From the NCBI GenBank assembly GCA_902569115.1, contig CACFTI010000018.1, positions 1 through 44,974 of the forward strand: 44,974 bases of DNA, in the 5' to 3' direction. The stretch is from an uncultured Verrucomicrobiota bacterium. Its GTDB lineage: Bacteria > Verrucomicrobiota > Verrucomicrobiia > Opitutales > Seribacteraceae. This document shows, in pieces, positions 16,875 through 25,629 of the stretch. Each line of letters opens with the position of its first letter. Position 1 is the first letter of the stretch. A model generated the notes under the pieces. That model did not search any database. It worked only from the letters and a program-made list of their open reading frames with translations, and had not been told where the DNA came from. The translations under genes were made by a program, and so were the position numbers.

Positions 16875-17912
16875 CTAAAGCTTGTAAAGAGATCGATATA
16901 AATACCTAGATAAAATATGAGTTGGTTTTTCGACTAAAAAATAAAAGATTAATACCAGCATACCCAAAATAATCCAGTAAGAGAAAAACTTTTCCATTGG
17001 GCCAATATCTTTGGTGAAAATTGAAATTAAAAAGGGAGGAAGTCCATGCATTAAGTAAATCGAGTAACTCGCTTTACCAAAATTTTCTAGGGATGAAATT
17101 GGCGTTCTATTGAAGTAAAATAAAATCTCTTTTTTTAACCAAAAAAAGGCTGCTATCGCAAAAAAATTAAGAGTAAATGGATGTCCAACGATTTCCTGAA
17201 GTGCGAAAACATGGCAGAGGAATGCGATAGAAAAAATAAAAATTCTATGGCACCATAGACTTATTCCAGTCACCTGATCATTTGTCGGTTGTTCGTCTAT
17301 GGAAAAACTCATAATCAGGCCAAGTATCCAGCAGGGAAGTCCTAGAGCAACCACCATATAAACTCCGACTCCAGGGTAATTGACCAAATTTAAAGGATAA
17401 AACCAAAAAACGAGCACAGTCGGGGTGTATGAAAAAATGAGAAACTTTAGCCACCCAGTTTTTTTATTTATCAATGATCTTAGAAAAGGGTAGAATACAT
17501 AATAAGACAGTTCGCAGACAATAGACCATCCAATCAGCAGATAAAAGAGAGATGTATTAAAGCCAATCAATTTTACGATTACAGCAGCACAAATTATTGG
17601 CGCAGATATCCTTGTCACCCGAGCCATAATGAATGGTAAGATGTTTTTTTTGTGCCAGGATTCTCTATACGGATAATGTATACAGAATCCACTTATTAAA
17701 AAGAAGATTATTACAGCAGCAGGACCACAAAATAGTGAAGTATAGATGCCGTTAATTAACCATTCGATCGTATTATCCTTATCAAATGTAATTGTTAATG
17801 GAGGGTAACCACCGTGGCTGCACGCAACCCATATCGCACAGATAAAGCGAATACTATCCAATCCCCTTACTCTTTTATTTTTTATTACAGATTTAGAATC
17901 AATGATTTTAAT
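16875..17912 (-). CDS. Acyltransferase-3 (OafA/YrhL-type) membrane protein with an apparent ATT start
   Basis: A multi-span O-acyltransferase-like protein, about 345 residues. The family signature RVRGLDSIRFICAIWVACSH lies at the N-terminus and FLISGFCIHYPYRESW follows the second span; the end is FLVEKPTHIL, as in other members. The only standard-type start, TTG at 17861, would remove the conserved RG before LDSIRF. The frame is open back to 17912, where ATTAA overlaps the stop of the upstream aminotransferase (ATT 17912-17910, TAA 17910-17908). A start there gives MKIIDSKSV...; ATT at 17903 is an alternative. It probably O-acylates the locus glycan, like its paralogue at 13786. Confidence 0.83.
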   Translation of the reverse strand: MKIIDSKSVIKNKRVRGLDSIRFICAIWVACSHGGYPPLTITFDKDNTIEWLINGIYTSLFCGPAAVIIFFLISGFCIHYPYRESWHKKNILPFIMARVTRISAPIICAAVIVKLIGFNTSLFYLLIGWSIVCELSYYVFYPFLRSLINKKTGWLKFLIFSYTPTVLVFWFYPLNLVNYPGVGVYMVVALGLPCWILGLIMSFSIDEQPTNDQVTGISLWCHRIFIFSIAFLCHVFALQEIVGHPFTLNFFAIAAFFWLKKEILFYFNRTPISSLENFGKASYSIYLMHGLPPFLISIFTKDIGPMEKFFSYWIILGMLVLIFYFLVEKPTHILSRYLYRSLYKL

Positions 17913-19008
17913 ATAAAAAGTTTGTTACAGCAGAAATGATCTTATCAACTTTTTCGGCACTCAATTCTGGAAACATTGGCAGAGTAAGATTTCTTTGGTA
18001 GAATCGGTCAGTAACTGGGAGGTTCTCCCCGCCTCGTATTCGTTTGGCATAGGCGGCGTGTTGATGAACTGCCAGTGGGTAGTGCAGACTCGCTCCAATC
18101 TGGTGAGATCTTAGGTGCTCCATCAATTCATTTCTTCGATCATGCTCAATCACATAAAGATGCATCGCATGGAGCTCATTTTCATTTAAGGCGGGTAGGG
18201 TAATGGGTAAATCTTGAAAAGCTTGATTGTACCTAAGTGCGATTGCTCTGCGTTTGGCATTATCATTCGCGAGGTGATGTAGCTTTACCCGTAAGATGGC
18301 TGCCTGAAGTTCATCGAGTCTCGAATTAAATCCGGGGATGATACTTTCTCTCGCTTCGTTCCAACCGTACTGTCGGAGAGATTTTATCTTTTCGGCAAAC
18401 TCTTTGGACCGACAAAGAATTACCCCTCCATCTCCCGTACCACCCAGGTTTTTGGTTGGATAACAGCTGTAAGCGGAGATATCGGCAAAGGTGCCTACTT
18501 TTTGTCCATTGATCTCCGCACCATGTGCCTGCGAACAATCCTCCACTACCGCTAGGTTGTAGGCTTGTGCAATCTCCAGAATCCTGCCCGTTTCAGCTGG
18601 TTGGCCATAAATATGAACTGGCATAATCGCCCGGGTATTGCCGCCTAGAATCTCCTTTATTGAATCGGGGGCAATGCATCTTGTATTCGGATCGATATCT
18701 GCAAATACCGGGGTGCAACCTGCCTGTTCAATCCCGGCAACGGTGGCCACTGCCGTGTGGGACGTGGTGATGACCTCATCCCCAGTCTCAAGCCCAAGAC
18801 CCCTTAGGCACAGGGCAATGGCATCGGTTCCATTGGCCACTCCAACAGCATGAAAATTCTTGCCATGGAAAGATGCAAATTCCTCTTCAAATGCATCGAC
18901 TTCAGTGCCTAATACATACCACCCCGAGTCGAGAACCCGCTTGATCGCCTGATCAATTTCAGACTTATGGGCTTGGTAAGAAGCCGATGGATCACCAAAA
19001 GGAATCAT
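17908..19008 (-). CDS. DegT/DnrJ/EryC1/StrS-type sugar aminotransferase
   Basis: A PLP-dependent transaminase converting a nucleotide-linked keto-sugar into an amino sugar. In the 366 residues, NGTDAIALCL (60-69) is the phosphate-binding region, VVEDCSQAHGA (154-164) holds the Asp that binds the pyridine nitrogen, and SCYPTKNLGGTGDGG contains the PLP lysine (K186). The YPTKNLG context is the pattern of 3-amino-sugar enzymes such as FdtB/QdtB, so a dTDP-3-amino-3,6-dideoxyhexose is a reasonable but unproven guess. The gene follows the SDR gene at 19018 closely (9 bases). ATG at 19008 without a Shine-Dalgarno sequence. Confidence 0.93.
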   Translation of the reverse strand: MIPFGDPSASYQAHKSEIDQAIKRVLDSGWYVLGTEVDAFEEEFASFHGKNFHAVGVANGTDAIALCLRGLGLETGDEVITTSHTAVATVAGIEQAGCTPVFADIDPNTRCIAPDSIKEILGGNTRAIMPVHIYGQPAETGRILEIAQAYNLAVVEDCSQAHGAEINGQKVGTFADISAYSCYPTKNLGGTGDGGVILCRSKEFAEKIKSLRQYGWNEARESIIPGFNSRLDELQAAILRVKLHHLANDNAKRRAIALRYNQAFQDLPITLPALNENELHAMHLYVIEHDRRNELMEHLRSHQIGASLHYPLAVHQHAAYAKRIRGGENLPVTDRFYQRNLTLPMFPELSAEKVDKIISAVTNFLY

Positions 19009-19017
19009 GGGGAATGG

Positions 19018-20004
19018 CTAGATGTAGTATTCAATGTCCCCTTGGAAATACTCAAGGGACCGTTGGATCCCATCTTCAAAACTTACTTTGGGTTCCCATC
19101 CAAATTGATCACGAAAGGCAGAGTAATCACAGATAAAATCTCCCACATCGATCGCCTTTCTGTCTTCAGGAAAAGGAATCAATTGATAATCACCACCCTC
19201 GATCTTCTGGCACATAATTTTTGCCGTGTCCTCAAGACTGAGTGGGTCGGGTGCTCCTAAATTATAAACTTTGCCGATAGCATTCTTCTCGGTGGCTCCG
19301 ATCAGCAAGGCATCCAGCACATCCTCGACATAGTTGTAGTCTCTGCGCTGCTTGCCATCGCCAAAGACCTGAATTGGTTTACCCTCGAGCAGGTTTCTTA
19401 TCCAAATGCCTAAGAAGGTTTGCCTGGCATCCCTGATTCGCATTCTCGGCCCGTAGGTATTGGTTAGACGGAGTACAGATGAGGCAATGCCATATACCTC
19501 TTGGTAGAGAATATGGTACTGCTCGCCGGCAATTTTATTAATTCCATTTACATCTACCGGATGGCGGGGGTGTTTTTCATCAACTGGCAAGTACTTGGGC
19601 TTCCCATAAATCTGGCGGGTACTGGCAAAGACAATGCGAATATCAGGGTTATATTTCCGGCAGGCCTCCAAAATAGATAGCTGAGCTTTCGCATTGATGT
19701 CCAAATCTGTAATCGGGTCGTGCATCGAGTCAAGGTGGCTGGTCTGCCCCGCTAAGTTAAATAGGTAATCGTGCCCTTTGATCAAATTCTTGATCGCTGC
19801 AACATCGCGTACATCGGATTGGCTCACTGTAATCTTGTCCTGGATGTCGTGAACATTTCTCAGGTTTCCTCCGTATTCAGGAATCAAGCTATCAATAATT
19901 TTCACATTATTACCCGATTCGACCAACCTGCGAGTTAGGTTGGACCCAATAAACCCCAGGCCCCCGGTAATGAGGATCTTCTTATTGAGTATGTTTACAC
20001 TCAA
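19018..20004 (-). CDS. NAD-dependent sugar epimerase/dehydratase (extended SDR) lacking the usual Tyr
   Basis: A 328-residue extended short-chain dehydrogenase acting on a nucleotide sugar. The Rossmann motif GGLGFIG (14-20) is intact, an FAST segment supplies the Ser/Thr, and RLTNTYGPRM plus QRRDYNYVEDV are normal substrate-side blocks. The catalytic YxxxK is NGINK (153-157): Lys157 is kept but the Tyr position is Asn153. The start is TTG at 20004 in a TTGA overlap with the acetyltransferase stop; the first residues before NKKILITGG are variable, so a later start is unlikely. With the adjacent aminotransferase it probably supplies an unusual sugar for the glycan. Exact reaction unknown. Confidence 0.88.
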   Translation of the reverse strand: MSVNILNKKILITGGLGFIGSNLTRRLVESGNNVKIIDSLIPEYGGNLRNVHDIQDKITVSQSDVRDVAAIKNLIKGHDYLFNLAGQTSHLDSMHDPITDLDINAKAQLSILEACRKYNPDIRIVFASTRQIYGKPKYLPVDEKHPRHPVDVNGINKIAGEQYHILYQEVYGIASSVLRLTNTYGPRMRIRDARQTFLGIWIRNLLEGKPIQVFGDGKQRRDYNYVEDVLDALLIGATEKNAIGKVYNLGAPDPLSLEDTAKIMCQKIEGGDYQLIPFPEDRKAIDVGDFICDYSAFRDQFGWEPKVSFEDGIQRSLEYFQGDIEYYI

Positions 20005-20549
20005 CTTATGGCCCTTTCTCCAATCTTTTTGGCGGGGTTACCCGCTATGATTTGATAATCGGGTACATCTTTGGAAACCACTGACATTGCCCCGATAATT
20101 ACCCATTCCCCAATGCAGACTCCAGGAAGAATCATTGCCCGGGCTCCGATGAAAGCATTTTTTTCAACTGTGATCGGCTTCGTGATGAGTTGTAGGCTAG
20201 GGTCATTGAAATCATGGGTGCCGGTGCATATATAGGCTTCCTGAGCGACCGTAGCCCCCTCTTGGATCTCTATTTTCCCTAGAGAGTAAGCATTAGCACG
20301 TTCGCCTAGGCAGGCACGATGCTTCATGGTTAAGTTCCATGGAATCTGGATTCTTGCCGTACTATGAATAAAAGGCATTCCCGAAAGGTTCGCCCCAAAA
20401 GTTTTAAGCACAAGAACCCGCCATGGATTGAAAAACTTGGGGGTCCACCGGCAAAAGACCAGCCAACTAAATCGCCAGCAAATCAGGAGAACCTGAGCCC
20501 ACCAAGGCCAAGGGTTTTGGTAAGGGGATTTCTGTCTTTTAGGATTCAA
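20001..20549 (-). CDS. WcaF-like left-handed beta-helix acetyltransferase
   Basis: A 182-residue hexapeptide-repeat O-acetyltransferase of the WcaF/LbetaH type, usually acetylating a sugar of an exopolysaccharide with acetyl-CoA. The N-terminus has a tryptophan-rich hydrophobic stretch (residues 13-35), then PFIHSTARIQIP, CTGTHDFNDP (catalytic His region) and a C-terminal repeat block ending DVPDYQIIAGNPAKKIG, the classic family end. The start is TTG at 20549, forming a TTGA overlap with the upstream GT4 stop, and there is the same type of overlap at its own end. It is of normal size for WcaF proteins. Confidence 0.9.
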   Translation of the reverse strand: MNPKRQKSPYQNPWPWWAQVLLICWRFSWLVFCRWTPKFFNPWRVLVLKTFGANLSGMPFIHSTARIQIPWNLTMKHRACLGERANAYSLGKIEIQEGATVAQEAYICTGTHDFNDPSLQLITKPITVEKNAFIGARAMILPGVCIGEWVIIGAMSVVSKDVPDYQIIAGNPAKKIGERAIS

Positions 20550-21565
20550 GAAACTAGCTCTAGCATTTTATTTGCGGTATGAGCAACGCCATCAAAAAAA
20601 GATTTTCTTGGTTTCTCGATGTACTGAAGCAATTCTTCTACTGAAGAATGGTCATTGATCAGAAGGATTTGGTCCTTGAATGGATCAGGAATGAACAGGC
20701 TTTCCTGCAGAGTATCTCCATCATCATAAGCCAAAACGGGTAAACCATGTTCAAACATTGCTGCCGTAGCACCACTTTTGCCTATTACATCATAGGGGGT
20801 AGTGGATACACCAAGTGAACATTTCTGGAGTAGTTCTGAAATTAAGTCGGTAGATAGCTCACCAGTTCTTTCAACTAAGAAATCATTCTTTTTGCATAGG
20901 GAATAGAGATGATTAGAACCAGCATCTTCCCTTTGTCGCCCAATCAGTATGATTTTCAATTTCTTTCCGGAGGTATTGGATAGATTTGAAAAAAAATTAC
21001 CTAGCTTATCGTAGGGAAAATCAGCGTAGGGTGTGCCAAAAAAAGCGACATTCAGGGTTTGCCCCTTAGTTGTTGCTTTGGAATTGGCTAAGAAGGGTAT
21101 ATTACCAAATAAATACAGGAATATGGCCGGAACACCTGCTTGTTTTAATCGATCAAGTGCAGCTGCATTGGACGAGGTGATCCATGCCGGTTTGCACTTA
21201 TTGATAAAACGAAGAGTAAGTTTTTTTTGAAGCCACCCGATCCCTCTTTCTTTGTAATTTGCATTAGGGTATGCTCCCACCCAAATCTCATGAAAGTTCA
21301 AATGAACTTTTTTATACTGCAGTTTTCTGGCGAGGCACTTCAGGATTTGATTAGGTAAACCGTTTCTGGCGAATGAATAAGGAGCAAATTGAACGCTGTA
21401 GAGATCTGCGTCGGGCAAGTCAGTCAATTCTACACAATCCTTGTTAATGAAATACAGTTCGGTCTGATGCTCAAGTTTCTCGAGTCTCTGGGCTAGGAGT
21501 TCCACATAATCAGTAATACCACATTGCTTGGATTCTTTTTGACCGGTGATAAAACAAATTTTCAA
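20546..21565 (-). CDS. GT4-like glycosyltransferase
   Basis: A 339-residue GT-B type protein. The N-terminus MKICFITGQKESKQCGITDYVELLAQRLEK has the loop after the first strand seen in GT4 enzymes that begin with a CGITDY or CGIADY motif. The C-terminal half contains KIILIGRQRE and a donor-site region around GKSGATAAMFEHGLPVLAYDDGD, where the usual first Glu is not obvious. The start is TTG at 21565; no ATG lies in frame before the first strand. It is followed by the acetyltransferase with a TTGA overlap. Substrate unknown; assignment rests on overall GT-B layout. Confidence 0.74.
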   Translation of the reverse strand: MKICFITGQKESKQCGITDYVELLAQRLEKLEHQTELYFINKDCVELTDLPDADLYSVQFAPYSFARNGLPNQILKCLARKLQYKKVHLNFHEIWVGAYPNANYKERGIGWLQKKLTLRFINKCKPAWITSSNAAALDRLKQAGVPAIFLYLFGNIPFLANSKATTKGQTLNVAFFGTPYADFPYDKLGNFFSNLSNTSGKKLKIILIGRQREDAGSNHLYSLCKKNDFLVERTGELSTDLISELLQKCSLGVSTTPYDVIGKSGATAAMFEHGLPVLAYDDGDTLQESLFIPDPFKDQILLINDHSSVEELLQYIEKPRKSFFDGVAHTANKMLELVS

Positions 21566-21572
21566 AAATGTC

Positions 21573-23024
21573 TTAATTACGATTAAATCGTAAAACCAAA
21601 GGATAATGGTTTATTTCCGAAATGCTGTAGCCATTTTCAATAGCCCACTCCATTGGGTTGAAATCAATATCGGAATGGGGTCCAGAATAGTAGTAATGAT
21701 ATATAAATTGATCTAATTTAGCTAAATCTTTTTTTGATCTCGGTAATAGCATCTTATTAAATTTAGGTAATTCATTGAAATCATCTATATCTGTCCTCAA
21801 TAGATATGATTGCACTCCCCAATCAGAGCGATGAATAATTTTCAAGAAGGTTTCTAAGTGACTTGTGAAAAAAGGGATTTTAGAATTCGTAATCTTGGAA
21901 TGATCAAATTCCATTGATCCGGGGTAATTTTTCTCGACAGATACTTCTTTTTTGGAAAAATTTCTAATACCCCAAGCCATTATTAGTATACAAGATATTA
22001 TTATTAATGAAATAGTTGAATTTCGTGACAAGGTAAGTGGTCGAAATAAAAATATAAACCAAATTGCTAATGCCACTATCCCAATTTGTGCAGGGATGAA
22101 ATAACGAAAATAGGTTCCTTCTCCTACAGTAACGGAAAGTGACGCGATAATTATTGATGGGCTTGCACCTAGTAAAAGTAAGCCAATGGGAACATTATTT
22201 TTGTCGTAAACTTCTTCTTTGCTAAAAAAGGAAAATATAACAAAAACTCCAAAGCAAAAGATAGCAGGAAAAGATAATGCTCGATAGTAGGAAATAATGT
22301 CTTGGAATGTAGTTCCACCATGAGTTCCAGCAAAAAAAAGAAAATTCAGTTGGTCGGGTAAAAAGTAGGAGTAAGTGAGAAAAGTAGGAGCTAATGTAAT
22401 GATGAATGCCAGCCACTTTTTCCAATTCGATAAATCACTAAATAATAAAGGTATGGAAACTAACATCCCAATAGGTAGCCCATAATAGTGGGTGTGGGTA
22501 AGAACTTGAAAGGCAGTCCAATAGAGAACAAAATTTAATTTACTTTGTTTTTTTTGGAAATTGATTGCAGCTAATGTAGTGGCCAAGGATGCACAATAAT
22601 ATAAACAATATGGCCTAACATAAATCGATTGTGTCAGAAAAGCTGACTTTATTGTAGAAATTGAGACAGTAGAGAAGATAGCAATTTGCCAATTTGTGAA
22701 ACTCCGAAACAACTTATATGAGAGCGTTACAGATATCCATAAAAAGGGTATGTGTAGCCACAATAAAATTTCATTGGGAAGTTTTAATGCATCTACCAAT
22801 AAATATGCGGTAAAGAAGTATAAAGGAGGGAATAAGTTAAGCCCTGACTTTGAAGCTGTAATCACATCATTAAGGCTTTCCTGATTAATTAAGGTTAATG
22901 TTAACAGATCATCCACATTTTCCCATGAGAACTCATAGAAGTTGTTAAATAGATAAACAGATTGAGTAATGCACAAAGTAATTAAAATTAAATATGCTGT
23001 GCTCTTATAGTGAAAACTAGTCAT
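21573..23024 (-). CDS. Multi-span membrane protein, GT39/ArnT-like (GT-C)
   Basis: About 483 residues with around ten membrane spans. The first luminal loop carries an acidic segment (ENVDDLLTLTLI) of the kind that holds the catalytic Asp in GT-C transferases using polyprenyl-phosphate sugars; a soluble C-terminal domain follows the last span. I see no motif that fixes the substrate. The start is ATG at 23024, overlapping the stop of the upstream GT9 gene by 8 bases; a TTG one codon earlier is possible. A/T-rich compared with its neighbours on the left. Confidence 0.7.
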   Translation of the reverse strand: MTSFHYKSTAYLILITLCITQSVYLFNNFYEFSWENVDDLLTLTLINQESLNDVITASKSGLNLFPPLYFFTAYLLVDALKLPNEILLWLHIPFLWISVTLSYKLFRSFTNWQIAIFSTVSISTIKSAFLTQSIYVRPYCLYYCASLATTLAAINFQKKQSKLNFVLYWTAFQVLTHTHYYGLPIGMLVSIPLLFSDLSNWKKWLAFIITLAPTFLTYSYFLPDQLNFLFFAGTHGGTTFQDIISYYRALSFPAIFCFGVFVIFSFFSKEEVYDKNNVPIGLLLLGASPSIIIASLSVTVGEGTYFRYFIPAQIGIVALAIWFIFLFRPLTLSRNSTISLIIISCILIMAWGIRNFSKKEVSVEKNYPGSMEFDHSKITNSKIPFFTSHLETFLKIIHRSDWGVQSYLLRTDIDDFNELPKFNKMLLPRSKKDLAKLDQFIYHYYYSGPHSDIDFNPMEWAIENGYSISEINHYPLVLRFNRN

Positions 23025-24081
23025 CAAAGCAGGGACTGTAGACTTTTATAAGTTTCTCAAAAAGTTTGTATGCTTCATTTACAGAAGTAATTTTCTCTTT
23101 CGCGTTACTTACATCCTTGCCTGCGATAGTCCCTTCAGGGTAACCCCATTGTTTTTGATGTAATGCTGCACTGCCGTACCACTCGCCTAGCAAAGTTAAT
23201 GCAGGTACTTTAAAGGCTCCTGCCAGATGCATGCACAAAGATGAATTGGAAATCACAAAGTCAGAAAGTGAGACCATGGAGGCAGATTGGCGTAGGCTTA
23301 ACACACCGCAATGGTTGGTGAGCTGGGCAGAGTCATTTGCCGAAATCCGGTTTCTATCCTCTTTGGACCCGATGATACAAATTTGATAATTCTTATTTTT
23401 GAGCAGAAGATTTGTTAGATGAGAGAAGTTTTGGTCACCCCAGCATTTTTCGGGGAACCCCCCCCCGGGGGCTAGAACTATACGCTTCGTGCTTGAGGAT
23501 CTTTCACCCCAAGAAACTTCAGCTTCGCTTTTCTCATTTTCGGTTAAATAAATAGTAGGTCTCGCATCAATTTCAACTTCAGTGTCCAAGAGTTTTAGAA
23601 ACTCCAAGCCAGCTTCTGCCACCTTCCTGTCTTCCTTGAAATCTATGTATTTGGTGCACCAGTTTTCCCCGCCGGCATAGCCCTTTACTCCAAACCTGTT
23701 TGGAATTTTTGCCCTTCGCATCAACCAAGAACCTTGCCTGCTACCCAAAACATCCAACCCATGAGTGAATTTTTTGGATGAAATATATCGTGATTCCTTG
23801 GAAAAAAGCACATACAGAATACCTTCCAAAAATGTTTTGGGAGAATTTGCAGGAAATCTGCAATTTTGTTTGTTATGCCAAGGGCCATTACAAGCAATAA
23901 CTTCATCCACGAATAGATTATTTTCCAGCAAAGGCTTTGCCCAATCCCCCACACCAATCGAGACTTTGGACTCAGGAAATGCTTTTTTTAATCCTTTTAG
24001 TAGAGGAGTTGCGACGAGTACATCACCTAGGTCGTTGTTTCTTAGAACAAAAAAGTTTCTTGGGTTGATGCAGTTTTTCAA
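23017..24081 (-). CDS. GT9 family (ADP-heptose:LPS heptosyltransferase-like) glycosyltransferase
   Basis: A 354-residue GT-B enzyme of the heptosyltransferase family. Early residues LRNNDLGDVLVATPLLKGLKKAFP give the GDxxxxxP motif of GT9. The C-terminal domain has APGGGFPEKCW (204-214) and a nucleotide-site block SDFVISNSSLCMHLAGAFKVPALTLLGEW; the S-C-M-H-L-A part corresponds to the usual TGxxHLA loop. The start is TTG at 24081 in a TTGA overlap with the FkbM gene. The three Gly codons 206-208 form an unbroken G9 tract. Donor may be ADP-heptose or another sugar. Confidence 0.88.
   Translation of the reverse strand: MKNCINPRNFFVLRNNDLGDVLVATPLLKGLKKAFPESKVSIGVGDWAKPLLENNLFVDEVIACNGPWHNKQNCRFPANSPKTFLEGILYVLFSKESRYISSKKFTHGLDVLGSRQGSWLMRRAKIPNRFGVKGYAGGENWCTKYIDFKEDRKVAEAGLEFLKLLDTEVEIDARPTIYLTENEKSEAEVSWGERSSSTKRIVLAPGGGFPEKCWGDQNFSHLTNLLLKNKNYQICIIGSKEDRNRISANDSAQLTNHCGVLSLRQSASMVSLSDFVISNSSLCMHLAGAFKVPALTLLGEWYGSAALHQKQWGYPEGTIAGKDVSNAKEKITSVNEAYKLFEKLIKVYSPCFDD
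23458..23466 (-). repeat. Nine-G homopolymer tract inside the GT9 gene
   Basis: On the coding strand CCCCC is followed by nine G (23466 down to 23458), encoding Ala-Pro-Gly-Gly-Gly. Gain or loss of one G would shift the frame in the middle of the protein. Tracts of this length are known contingency loci in other bacteria and are also common sequencing-error sites. Confidence 0.6.
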
Positions 24082-24950
24082 ACAGGTGCAAGTGCTAGGA
24101 CATCTGTGGCAAAATCATTTGGGTATTGTTTCGCTAAAAATCTCGAAACTAATGGTTTGAATTTACGATTTCTAATGGGTAAAAACTTCGGTTCTTGCCC
24201 AAATAAACCTAAATCTTCCTTCTTACAAAGATATAGTTTATACCCGTGTGATTCCATGTAGAGAAGGGGATCAATTGTATTTAGCCCATATCTTGATTGA
24301 TTCTCGGGAATTATTTCAAGGTAAACGGTTTTAACGATCCGTTTTGATAAACATTTATTCCATCCTTTGAGGGCAGGTACCTCATGTCCTTCAAGGTCAA
24401 TTTTTGCAAAGTCAATTTTGGAAATGTTGTTTTCAATGCAGTAATTATCCAAATTTAAGTTTGGAATTTTGACGCCGTATTCTTCGATTGTTGCAACATG
24501 TGATTGTCCTGATTGTTTATTGGAAAGACAAAATTCAGTTATGCCTTCCTCCTCCGTTACGCATGCATGCGAAAGTTTAATTGAATTAGCAGTATGATAT
24601 TTGATGGAATGACTGAGCAATTCGATCATTTTAGGGTTTGCTTCAAATAAATGATAATTACATTTTGGTTTGGCTGGTAACATACCAAAGGTGCATAGCC
24701 CCACATTTGCACCTAGGTCAAAAAAGACTCCATTATCGGGCATGAAGGCTTTTGCTATTTCAAAAAAAGCAGGTTCAAATGACCCTCTGATAAATGCATT
24801 TCTCGGCTCTGGATCCATTAAGTCAATGAATGCAATCGCATTTTGATTAAACTTAATCTTACAGATTTTCTCCTGCAGTCCCATTTTGCAAAGAAGTTGG
24901 ATAATACTGTGCTTTTTTGCAATTCTGGGTAGATATTCAGCTAGTTGCAT
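24078..24950 (-). CDS. FkbM-family methyltransferase
   Basis: A 290-residue SAM-dependent methyltransferase of the FkbM type, which O-methylates sugars in polysaccharides and natural products. The SAM motif is GVFFDLGANVGLCTFGM; the FkbM core continues through FEANPKMIELL, then IDFAKIDLEGHEVPALKG, the KIDLEGHE block being diagnostic. The first 50 residues are an N-terminal extension. ATG at 24950, within a 14-base overlap of another FkbM gene; the stop overlaps the TTG of the GT9 gene. Specificity unknown. Confidence 0.9.
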   Translation of the reverse strand: MQLAEYLPRIAKKHSIIQLLCKMGLQEKICKIKFNQNAIAFIDLMDPEPRNAFIRGSFEPAFFEIAKAFMPDNGVFFDLGANVGLCTFGMLPAKPKCNYHLFEANPKMIELLSHSIKYHTANSIKLSHACVTEEEGITEFCLSNKQSGQSHVATIEEYGVKIPNLNLDNYCIENNISKIDFAKIDLEGHEVPALKGWNKCLSKRIVKTVYLEIIPENQSRYGLNTIDPLLYMESHGYKLYLCKKEDLGLFGQEPKFLPIRNRKFKPLVSRFLAKQYPNDFATDVLALAPV

Positions 24951-25629
24951 AGAGATAAAAAAAATCTTTATCTAGTTTTGATAAGTCATTCGGATCAACT
25001 TCAGGAAAGCCACTTTCGATTTTCTTGAAAAGTTTATAACCGAGATCCTGAAGGAAATTAAAAAATATGGTTCTTTCATTCCCAGTAATAGTAACTTCGA
25101 TCGAAAGTTTTGGCTTATATTTCATCAGGGTGTTTTCAAATCCTTTAAGTGCATTAAATTCAAATCCCTCAACATCACATTTAACAAAATCTAAACTTTC
25201 CAAAGCATTTTTTCTAAAATAAGTGTCGAGCGATATCAAAGGCACCTGTACTTTTTCAAATGCATAGTTTAAAGGTTTTATAAGCGAAGCTTTTTCCGAG
25301 TCATTCGGATTATAGTGCATGTCTACTAGACCAATGTGATCCCCTACTGCCTTATTAATTGTTCGTACATTCCCAAAGCTTTCCACTGAATAAAGAAGTT
25401 TGTGAAAAGTTGAGGGTATTGGTTCAAAAGAATGAACTTCGCCGTATTTTCCACATAATTTTGAAAAAAGCATCGTGAAATAACCAATATTTGCACCAAT
25501 ATCAAAGACCACATCTCCTTTCTTGATAGTATTCAAATATAACAGCTTTTCGTGATTTATAAATTTCTGTCTTGAAAATAAGAAGGCATATATTCTTGGG
25601 AACTGAATTAACCACGAGTATTTATGCAT
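24937..25629 (-). CDS. FkbM-family methyltransferase
   Basis: A 230-residue FkbM methyltransferase. Motif GDVVFDIGANIGYFTMLF binds SAM, VHSFEPIPSTFHKL follows, and LDFVKCDVEGFEFNALKG is the family's catalytic-side block. It is shorter at the N-terminus than its neighbour at 24078 and not a simple duplicate. ATG at 25629, overlapping the stop of the upstream GT gene by 8 bases. Two FkbM genes side by side suggest two distinct methylation positions or sugars. Confidence 0.9.
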   Translation of the reverse strand: MHKYSWLIQFPRIYAFLFSRQKFINHEKLLYLNTIKKGDVVFDIGANIGYFTMLFSKLCGKYGEVHSFEPIPSTFHKLLYSVESFGNVRTINKAVGDHIGLVDMHYNPNDSEKASLIKPLNYAFEKVQVPLISLDTYFRKNALESLDFVKCDVEGFEFNALKGFENTLMKYKPKLSIEVTITGNERTIFFNFLQDLGYKLFKKIESGFPEVDPNDLSKLDKDFFYLYATS

